Origin: JBCBJX01 sp964342855
Lineage (GTDB): Bacteria; Pseudomonadota; Alphaproteobacteria; Caulobacterales; Parvularculaceae
NCBI GenBank assembly: GCA_964342855.1
Contig: CAYFIB010000008.1
Location: 1 to 64,000, forward strand
Direction of reading: 5' to 3'
Length of the DNA: 64,000 bases
Positions within the stretch are counted from its first letter, which is position 1. Each line of letters starts with the position of its first letter. Of the stretch, positions 43,018-49,713 are shown piece by piece. Made by a program: the position numbers and the translations under genes. The notes beneath the pieces were generated by a model. The model did not search any database and was not told the DNA's origin. It saw nothing but the letters and a program-made list of their open reading frames with translations.

Positions 43018-43848
43018 TCAGCCGCTTTTTCGCCAATCGAGACGCAGGGTGAGGCAGAACGCGCCGCCGCCGCCCATGGCGAAGGTCGAGAGCGGCGTTT
43101 TCACCACCGCGTAGCCGCGGCCTTCGAGGGCGCTCTGAAGCTCCGGCGTGCAGTCGTTGAGGATCACCGTCCCGTCGATCTCGACGCAGTTGATCGCGAA
43201 CAGGTTGGCGTCGTCCTCCGAGACCGGCACGGCGAGAGCGCCAGCGCGGTCTCGGATTTCAGTGAGGCCTGCTTCATCGAACGCGCTTGGCAGATAAAGG
43301 ACGTGCCCGCCGGAAAGGGGCATGAGGCAGACGTCCATATGATAGAACCGTGTTGAGACGAGGGGGAGAGAGACGACCTCGGCCTCGAAACGCTCGGCGA
43401 TCGCGACATGCGAGGCTTGCGAGGATCGCGGCCCGTGCCCGGCCCAGAAAAGCTTTCGGACGGGGTCCCAGACGCTGTCGCCAAGTCCTTCCTGAAAAAC
43501 GCCCTCCGCCTGTTTGCCGACATTCGGGAACGCTTTCCTGAACCAGCGCTCGGTGATGGGTTCCTCGCCGCGCCGGGGTTCCGCGCGGTAGCGGCCCAGG
43601 AGGACGTCGCCGTCCAGAACGACGGCGCAGTTCGCGGTGAAAACGAGATCGGGGAGGCCGGGCGTCGGCCCCAGCATTTCGACATGGCCGCCCGCCGCTT
43701 CGATCGCCGATTTCAGGCCTGACCATTCTTCGTGCGCGAGAGCTGAAAGCCGCTCGGCGTCCTGCGCCCAAGCATCTGGCGCCATGAATTCGTTGATGGC
43801 GTAGGCGACCTCGTAGTGGTCGGGCGGGCACATGAGGAAACGGGGCAT
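43018..43848 (-). CDS. Dimethylarginine dimethylaminohydrolase-like amidinohydrolase
   Basis: A 276-residue penta-barrel enzyme of the arginine deiminase/DDAH group. The catalytic residues are His170 in RFYHMDVC and Cys265 in GGGGAFCLTLRL, with FTANCAV and NDCTPEL nearby. Activity could be hydrolysis of methylated arginine or of another guanidino substrate; ornithine-type aminotransferase neighbours that would settle this are absent. It is divergent from the toxin-antitoxin pair. Confidence 0.82.
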   Translation of the reverse strand: MPRFLMCPPDHYEVAYAINEFMAPDAWAQDAERLSALAHEEWSGLKSAIEAAGGHVEMLGPTPGLPDLVFTANCAVVLDGDVLLGRYRAEPRRGEEPITERWFRKAFPNVGKQAEGVFQEGLGDSVWDPVRKLFWAGHGPRSSQASHVAIAERFEAEVVSLPLVSTRFYHMDVCLMPLSGGHVLYLPSAFDEAGLTEIRDRAGALAVPVSEDDANLFAINCVEIDGTVILNDCTPELQSALEGRGYAVVKTPLSTFAMGGGGAFCLTLRLDWRKSG

Positions 43849-43898
43849 GGGAGGGGGCTCAATGGTTTCTTGCGTGAATTCGGGTTAGCGTAATCGTC

Positions 43899-44078
43899 AT
43901 GACCGACCAATCGACGAAACCGAGCTTTGAAGAAATGACGCGCCCCGCCGAGGCGGCTGACGCCGCCGAGTACGAGGCGTGGAAGCGCGCGAAGGTGCAA
44001 GCGGCGCTCAGGCAAGCTGATGCGGGCGATCTTGTCGATGCGGACGCGGTTTGGGCGGAACTCGGCCTTGAACATTAG
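43899..44078 (+). CDS. Small antitoxin of a type II toxin-antitoxin pair
   Basis: A 59-residue acidic protein. The core YEAWKRAKVQAALRQADAG, followed by an acidic tail DADAVWAELG, matches antitoxins that pair with ParE/RelE toxins. No ribbon-helix-helix part is obvious at the N-terminus, so it may neutralise without binding DNA strongly, or the DNA-binding part is degenerate. Its stop overlaps the toxin start by 11 bases. Confidence 0.7.
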   Translation: MTDQSTKPSFEEMTRPAEAADAAEYEAWKRAKVQAALRQADAGDLVDADAVWAELGLEH

Positions 44079-44346
44079 GCTGACGCCGACTGCGGTTGAC
44101 GATCTCAAAGCCCTTCGCGCCTATATCGCTCAGTTCAATGCAACGGCGGCGGAACGCATACTTGCCCGCATACAGCAATCGATCCTTTTGTTGGCGGAAT
44201 TTCCGAATGCGGGCCGAGAAGGTGCGGTGACCGGAACGCGAGAATTTTCAATTCCTAACCTCGCCCACATCATTGTTTACCGGATCGCGTCGGCGACCGA
44301 TCTGGACGTGCTCAGTGTTCTGCATGAGCGCCGTCAGTATCCGTGA
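44068..44346 (+). CDS. ParE/RelE-family toxin
   Basis: A 92-residue toxin. The N-terminal NIRLTPTAVDDLKALRAYIAQFN, the central FPNAGREG and the C-terminal HIIVYRIASATDLDVLSVLHERRQYP match the ParE/RelE fold. ParE members poison gyrase and RelE members cleave mRNA; the basic C-terminus does not decide which. The TTG at 44068 keeps the family N-terminus and overlaps the antitoxin gene. Its stop overlaps the selO start. Confidence 0.85.
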   Translation: MNIRLTPTAVDDLKALRAYIAQFNATAAERILARIQQSILLLAEFPNAGREGAVTGTREFSIPNLAHIIVYRIASATDLDVLSVLHERRQYP

Positions 44347-45806
44347 GCGAGGCTGAATTGGCGCCGTTTCAGCCCTCCGCCGCCTTTTACGACCTAGGCG
44401 CCCCCGGCGGCGCGCCTTTCTGGGACGCCGTCGAGCCCGCGCGATTTCCGAAGCATCTCCTCCGCTATCGGAACGGCCGCGCCGCTGGGTCCATTGGTCT
44501 TGAAAGCCTGACGGATGAGGCCTGGATCGACCAATTCGGACGGTTTCAGCCGTTGCCCGGCGCGCAGGCGACGCCGATCGCGGTGCGCTATCACGGCCAC
44601 CAGTTCCGCGACTACAATCCCGATATCGGCGACGGGCGCGGATTTCTGTTCGCTCAGTGCATCGACGATCAGGCGCGGTTGCTTGATCTCGGCACCAAGG
44701 GCTCCGGAACGACGCCATACTCTCGCTCCGGAGACGGGCGGCTGACCCTGAAGGGCGCCGTGAGGGAGATCCTCGCGACGGCGATGCTGGAGGCGCTCGG
44801 CGTCTATACGTCGAAAACGCTTTCGGTGATCGAAACGGGCGAGTCGTTGCGCCGGGGCGACGAACCCTCGCCGACACGTTCAGCGGTGCTGGTGCGCCTC
44901 GGACATTCCCATGTGCGCTTCGGCGTCTTCCAGCGGCTCGCCTTCTATAATGACGCCGACGCGATCGCCCGGCTCGTCGACTACTGCATCGCCAATCTGC
45001 ATCCGGACCTCGCCGGCGCCGCCGACCCCGCCGCGGCGCTGTTCGAGCGCGTGGTTGAGGTGTCCGCGCGTCTCGCCGCGCAGTGGATGGCGGCGGGTTT
45101 CGTCCACGGGGTCCTTAACACCGACAATCAGAACGTGACGGGCGAAAGCTTCGATTACGGGCCCTGGCGCTTCCTTCCGGTTTTCGACCCAGGCTTCACC
45201 GCCGCCTATTTCGATCAGACCGGCCTTTACGCCTATGGCCGCCAACCGGAATCGGTCGGTTGGGCGCTGGCGCAACTTGGCGGGGCGTTGCTCGCCGTGA
45301 CGGAGGAAGAGAGGCTGAACGCCGCGCTCGGTCGCTTCGGCGAGCTTTACGCCGAAGCCGCCGCGACGGCCTTCCATAAGCGTCTCGGCCTGAAACGCCT
45401 TGGCGGCGATGAGGATCTCCAGTTCGTGACCGACCTCTTCGGCTGGATGCAGGCCTCCGGCGCGCCGTTCGAGCAGGTCTTTTTCGACTGGTTCGGCGGC
45501 GAGGCGTCGGCGAACCGCGCTGAAAGCGGTCGGATCGCCGACATCTATCAGGGCGAGGGATGGGCGCGAGTGCGCGCCGGGATCGACGCGCGCGAGCCTG
45601 ACCGGCCTGAACGCTTGACGCATGCTTACTTTGAACAGCGCAAGCCGAGGACCATGCTGATCGACGAGGTCGAGGCGATCTGGGCTCCCATCGCTGAAAA
45701 AGACGACTGGTCGGCCTTCGATACGGCGCTCGCGGAGATCGCGGCGTTGCGCGAAGCCCACGCCTTCGATCCGCTAGACGGTTTCTCGCGGCCCGGAATT
45801 CGTTAA
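44343..45806 (+). CDS. selO: Protein adenylyltransferase SelO family (YdiU)
   Basis: A 487-residue pseudokinase-fold enzyme that transfers AMP to protein Ser/Thr/Tyr residues and affects redox homeostasis. The signature YHGHQFRDYNPDIGDGRG, the glycine-rich GTKGSGTTPYSRSGDGR and GFVHGVLNTDNQNVTGESFDYGPWRF (metal-binding Asn and Asp) are intact. The C-terminal redox cysteine seen near the end of many SelO proteins is missing. The GTG start overlaps the toxin stop as GTGA, an unusual link. Confidence 0.9.
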   Translation: MSEAELAPFQPSAAFYDLGAPGGAPFWDAVEPARFPKHLLRYRNGRAAGSIGLESLTDEAWIDQFGRFQPLPGAQATPIAVRYHGHQFRDYNPDIGDGRGFLFAQCIDDQARLLDLGTKGSGTTPYSRSGDGRLTLKGAVREILATAMLEALGVYTSKTLSVIETGESLRRGDEPSPTRSAVLVRLGHSHVRFGVFQRLAFYNDADAIARLVDYCIANLHPDLAGAADPAAALFERVVEVSARLAAQWMAAGFVHGVLNTDNQNVTGESFDYGPWRFLPVFDPGFTAAYFDQTGLYAYGRQPESVGWALAQLGGALLAVTEEERLNAALGRFGELYAEAAATAFHKRLGLKRLGGDEDLQFVTDLFGWMQASGAPFEQVFFDWFGGEASANRAESGRIADIYQGEGWARVRAGIDAREPDRPERLTHAYFEQRKPRTMLIDEVEAIWAPIAEKDDWSAFDTALAEIAALREAHAFDPLDGFSRPGIR

Positions 45807-45899
45807 GATGGCCCCGAAGCGCCGGACGCGGGGTCGGCGTGACGCTTGGATCAAGCGCGCCGGCTCGGGGACGAGGCGAGCGCCGCAGCGAGGGGACGC

Positions 45900-47183
45900 A
45901 TGACCTCCGAAGTCGTTCTCATGAACCGTCAGGCCGTGGCGATGGCGGCCGACAGCGCCGTCACCATCACGGGCGGTTCGTACCTGAAGACCTACCAGTC
46001 GGCCGACAAGCTCTTTCCGCTCGTGGACGGCCAGCCCGTGGCGGTCATGATCTACAACAACGCCGAGATCATGAGTACGCCTTGGGAGACGGTGATCTCT
46101 CTCTATCGCCAACAGGTCGCGGGGCGCCCGCTCGATTCGGTCGAGCAGTACGCCGAGGATTTCATGGCCTTCCTTTCGGGGAACATGGATCTTTTCCCGG
46201 CGGGCGATCAGGACACCGAGTTCTTCAAGCTCGTCGCGGTGGTCTTCTCGGTGATTTTCGAGGAGTTCGACCACCAGATCGAAGAGTTCAAACGCACAAA
46301 CGCCGGGCGTCTGCGCGAACACGTTCCGCACATCTTCGAGTTCGTCGTCAATCATCTGCACTACGACTATCAGCGCAATTTCGATGACAGCCAGCGCGCT
46401 GATCTGCCGTGCTTCCCGAAAGGCATGGAAGAGCAGCTGCGCCGCCGCTACGGCGCCGAGATCGAGGAGCTGATCGACTCCTTCCTCTCAGCCATGCGTC
46501 AGGAGCATGCCGGGTTTTCGGTCTCCGAAGACACGCGCCAGAAGCTGCGCGACATCTCCGTCTACGCCGTCACCAAGGACGCGTTCTTCGAGCACTATAC
46601 GGGCGTCGTCTTCGCGGGCTTCGGGCGGAACGAGAAGTTCCCGTCCATGCGCTCCTACCTCACATCGAGCGTCGTTCTCGGCATTCTGAAGCGCCGGCAG
46701 GACCGCGCGGCGACCATGACGGCGGACGCCGGGCCGGTGATCCAGCCCTTCGCGCAGGACCGGATGATCCGGACGTTCCTGACGGGGATCGACCCCTATC
46801 TGCGGCTCTTCATGTTCGGCGAGACGCTGAAGCTCACGACCAACCTCGCCGCCGATCTCATCGGCAAGGCGCCGAACATGACCGAAGAGCAGCGCCAGCG
46901 GATGTTCCAGGATTATTCCGACAACACCATGATCCCGGTGATGCGCGAATTTTTCCGCACCATGGACGCCTACCAGCATGCGGTGCATACGGCGCCGATT
47001 TTCCGCGCCGTGCAGATGTTGCCGAAAAAGGAGCTGGGCGAGACGGCCGCCTCGCTCATCAAGCTGAACTCGTTCCAGCAGAAGGTTTCGGCCTCCATCG
47101 AAACCGTCGGCGGTCCGGTGGACACCGCCGTCATCACGCGAAACGGCGGCCTCGAAATGCGCCAGGAAAAAGCGGAGCTTTGA
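45900..47183 (+). CDS. Proteasome-like Ntn-hydrolase family protein with large helical inserts
   Basis: A 427-residue protein. After removal of Met1 the N-terminus is Thr-Ser-Glu-Val-Val, and counted from Thr1 there is Asp17 (AVAMAADSAVT) and a lysine at 36 (ADKLFPL), as in proteasome beta subunits and HslV. GVVFAGFGRNEKFPS (about residues 235-250) and VGGPVDTAVITRNGG (about 403-417) resemble the later proteasome strands. The remaining sequence is helical, making it twice the family length. Start set by AGGGGACGC before the ATG. Peptidase activity is unproven. Confidence 0.65.
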   Translation: MTSEVVLMNRQAVAMAADSAVTITGGSYLKTYQSADKLFPLVDGQPVAVMIYNNAEIMSTPWETVISLYRQQVAGRPLDSVEQYAEDFMAFLSGNMDLFPAGDQDTEFFKLVAVVFSVIFEEFDHQIEEFKRTNAGRLREHVPHIFEFVVNHLHYDYQRNFDDSQRADLPCFPKGMEEQLRRRYGAEIEELIDSFLSAMRQEHAGFSVSEDTRQKLRDISVYAVTKDAFFEHYTGVVFAGFGRNEKFPSMRSYLTSSVVLGILKRRQDRAATMTADAGPVIQPFAQDRMIRTFLTGIDPYLRLFMFGETLKLTTNLAADLIGKAPNMTEEQRQRMFQDYSDNTMIPVMREFFRTMDAYQHAVHTAPIFRAVQMLPKKELGETAASLIKLNSFQQKVSASIETVGGPVDTAVITRNGGLEMRQEKAEL

Positions 47184-47187
47184 AACC

Positions 47188-47646
47188 ATGAGCGATCGGT
47201 TGAAAGCCATCTGGGGCGGATTTGAAAACCGCACGAGCCGCGAGCTTTCGGGGCGCGGCGTCGACAAGATCATCGTGCCCCGGCGCGAGAACGAGCGCCG
47301 CGATTACGCACCGCTCGCGGAAGATGCGAATCTCGCCGAGGACCTTGCGCCCGCCAAGGCGGCCATGAGCGAGCTCCGTACCCGTCTCGCCGCGTCCGCC
47401 GCCGAGCGGTCGAAGTCGAAGAGAATGCGCCGCAGCGAGCCCGCCGAGGCCGCTTTCGATGCGGCGGACCTACAGGACCTTGAGGCCGACTTCGGCGCCG
47501 GCGATCCGACCGCGGAGCTGCGCGCCGGCCTCGCCTCGACCGAGCGCCGGGTGCGCCGCCGCGAGCTCAGCTACACCGAGCACCGCACGAAATTCGCTCA
47601 GTCCGAGCTTTCGCGGAAGCGGAAGAAATTTCTAGGACTTTTCTGA
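47188..47646 (+). CDS. Highly charged helical protein, partner of the proteasome-like gene
   Basis: A 152-residue cytoplasmic protein, 4 bp after the proteasome-like gene and surely co-transcribed. It is rich in Arg, Lys, Glu and Ala, with probable coiled-coil at residues 50-75 and 105-140, and ends in a hydrophobic KFLGLF. This C-terminal hydrophobic tail recalls peptides that dock on proteases, but that is conjecture. No family recognised. Confidence 0.65.
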   Translation: MSDRLKAIWGGFENRTSRELSGRGVDKIIVPRRENERRDYAPLAEDANLAEDLAPAKAAMSELRTRLAASAAERSKSKRMRRSEPAEAAFDAADLQDLEADFGAGDPTAELRAGLASTERRVRRRELSYTEHRTKFAQSELSRKRKKFLGLF

Positions 47647-47704
47647 GACCGGGCGGCTAAGGCCAGCTTAAACAGAACGTCCACTCAATTGAAGGCGATG
47701 ACGA

Positions 47705-48220
47705 TCAGTCTGCGTCGCCGGTCGCTTCGTCGCGGATCGCTTTCAAAGTCGCGGTCATCTTTTCTCTGACCGCATCGAGTTCATCGATCTCGTGGCGGCG
47801 GAAGATTTCTTTCGGGTCGGACGTCGCGACGTATACGGACCCATTCGCTTTCTCATAGACCAGCGCCTTCAGCGGCAGGTCGATGCCGGCGGTTTGGCTT
47901 TCCAGCATGACGGGGGCGCCGACTTTCGGGGAGCCGAAGATGACGAGCGTCGTCGGGCGCAACTCTTTGTCAATCGAGGCCGCGCCCTTGGCGTGATCGA
48001 CCACTGCGAACATCGTGAGTTTGCGCGCGTCGATCGCGTTGGTGAGGCGGCCGAGGGTCGTGTCGAAATCAGCGTCGCTCTTGGTCGCAATGAAGCCCGT
48101 CGGCGCGCCGGATTTGCGCAGATCGCTCACATCGCTCTCAACGCCGACGACGACGCAGGCGGACAGCGCGAGCGCCGCAGCGAGCGCGAGACCTGTGAGA
48201 CGTGAAAAACCGCGACGCAT
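47705..48220 (-). CDS. DUF302 lipoprotein
   Basis: A 171-residue predicted lipoprotein (lipobox LSAC at the end of the signal peptide) with a DUF302 domain: LTMFAVVDHAKGA, LVIFGSPKVGAPVM and DLPLKALVYEKANG are the family core. DUF302 proteins are small alpha/beta domains of unknown biochemical role, often in stress contexts. GAGGTG precedes the ATG at 48220. The frame upstream of it (17 codons) has no ribosome site. Confidence 0.85.
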   Translation of the reverse strand: MRRGFSRLTGLALAAALALSACVVVGVESDVSDLRKSGAPTGFIATKSDADFDTTLGRLTNAIDARKLTMFAVVDHAKGAASIDKELRPTTLVIFGSPKVGAPVMLESQTAGIDLPLKALVYEKANGSVYVATSDPKEIFRRHEIDELDAVREKMTATLKAIRDEATGDAD

Positions 48221-48277
48221 CGAACACCTCGTTTCCTTTGCGGATATACCGTGAAGCTTTCCAAATCCCAATGGTGG

Positions 48278-49234
48278 TCACGCAATCGCGTTCGCGTGCG
48301 TCGGCTCGGCGGAAAGCAGCAGGCGCAGCCTTTCCTCTTGGGCGAGGATGGCGCGTCGGCCTTCTTCAATGAACTCGTCTGCGCGGTCGAACTCCGTCGG
48401 CAGCGCCTGTCGCATATCGGGTTTCAGGTGAATGTCCGGCGCCTCATAGCGGGCGCGGGCGGCGGTCAGGTGCATCTGGAAAATGTCCGCTGCAGCGAGA
48501 GCCGTCTCGAACAATTGCGGTTGAGCCTTCGTGCGCGCTTTCGCGGCGGCCAGCTGCCGATCAATGTAAGACCTTGTATCGGCGATGAGTTTCGACATCG
48601 CCGCAGGGAGCGGCGTCTCATCCTGCGGCTGTTGGTCGATCACGGCCGGCAGTCCCGGCGGCGGCGAATCAAACCGTTCCAGCGTGCGCGGCACGCCGGT
48701 GAGATCGACGCCGATGACGACTTCCGCGCCGAGACGCCGCGCAAGGCCGACCGGCATCGGGTCGGCGAGGGCGCCGTCGACCAGCCAACGACCGTCGTGC
48801 TCGACCGCGTTGAAAAGGATCGGAATGGCGGTCGACGCCCGAACGGCGCGAATGAGAGAGCCCGAAATCATCTCGATCGGTTGACCCGTGGCGAGGTCCG
48901 TCGCGACCGCCCCGAACGTGACGTCGAGATCGCGGATATCCTGCTCGGCCTCTTCGAACGCCGCGAAAGCGCGCTCCGAGCTGATGAGGCCGCCGCGCCC
49001 GATCGCGAAACCGAATTGCGACAGCGCGGTCAGCGGCGAGAGTTCGCGCGCCCAGACGCACAGATCATCCAGAACGCCCGCCAGGTGCGCCCCGCCGACG
49101 AGAGCGCCCACGGAACAGCCGGAGATGACTTTCGGCTTGATGCCCAGCTCGTCGAGGCCGCGCAGGACGCCGACATGCGCCCAGCCGCGCGCCGCGCCGG
49201 AGGAGAGGGCGAGACCGAGTGAACGTTCAGCCAT
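48278..49234 (-). CDS. Patatin-like phospholipase family protein
   Basis: A 318-residue lipid acyl hydrolase of the RssA/YlbK type. The oxyanion loop GAARGWAHVGVL, nucleophile elbow GCSVG (Ser41) and the dyad Asp in VDGALADPMPV are in place. The last 80 residues form a helical tail not needed for catalysis. There is no signal peptide, so it is cytoplasmic or membrane-associated. Function in lipid turnover is inferred. Confidence 0.9.
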   Translation of the reverse strand: MAERSLGLALSSGAARGWAHVGVLRGLDELGIKPKVISGCSVGALVGGAHLAGVLDDLCVWARELSPLTALSQFGFAIGRGGLISSERAFAAFEEAEQDIRDLDVTFGAVATDLATGQPIEMISGSLIRAVRASTAIPILFNAVEHDGRWLVDGALADPMPVGLARRLGAEVVIGVDLTGVPRTLERFDSPPPGLPAVIDQQPQDETPLPAAMSKLIADTRSYIDRQLAAAKARTKAQPQLFETALAAADIFQMHLTAARARYEAPDIHLKPDMRQALPTEFDRADEFIEEGRRAILAQEERLRLLLSAEPTHANAIA

Positions 49235-49319
49235 GTTTCAAAGCTCCGTCCGCTAGCTGGTTGCGTCATCGTCAGAGGCTAATAGCCTATCCTCGGGGCA
49301 TGTCGGAATGAGGGCCGAA

Positions 49320-49583
49320 ATGGCGCGCGTCTTCGTTTTTATCGTTCAGCTGGCGGCGGTCGCGCTCCTCGCCTTCGGGCTCGTTCTTTCGATCACGCCC
49401 ATACCATTCGGCCTGCCTCTGGTCGTTGTCGCGCTCGCGACGCTCATCATGACGACGCCGAGCGTGGCGGCGTATTTCAAGCGATTACGTCAGAACCATC
49501 CGAAAGCGGATGAGCGCATTCGCGCTGTCGAAGACCGACTTCCCGAACCGCTGCGCGAGCCGCTGCGCCGCACGGATCCATAG
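49320..49583 (+). CDS. Small two-helix membrane protein
   Basis: An 87-residue protein with two membrane helices (about residues 3-22 and 27-45) joined by TPIPFGLP, then a basic and acidic cytoplasmic tail. The Pro-Gly-containing turn is common in small PGPGW-like membrane proteins. The ATG at 49320 has AGGG nearby; an ATG four codons earlier is possible. Function unknown. Confidence 0.6.
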   Translation: MARVFVFIVQLAAVALLAFGLVLSITPIPFGLPLVVVALATLIMTTPSVAAYFKRLRQNHPKADERIRAVEDRLPEPLREPLRRTDP

Positions 49584-49713
49584 TTCCGGGCGGAGCCGTG
49601 TCGATGCGTGAGCCGAAAGGATGAGGCGTCGCGGCGTCCGTCTATCCGCTTTGCCGACGCTGCGAACGCCCGCATAGTCCGCAACGGAAGTCTATACGAA
49701 CGATGGAGCGAAC

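Noticed and set aside
43018..43848. Calling the amidinohydrolase a true arginine deiminase
   Set aside because: The catalytic His/Cys are present, but arginine deiminase pathway neighbours (carbamate kinase, ornithine carbamoyltransferase) are absent, so DDAH-like is the safer label.
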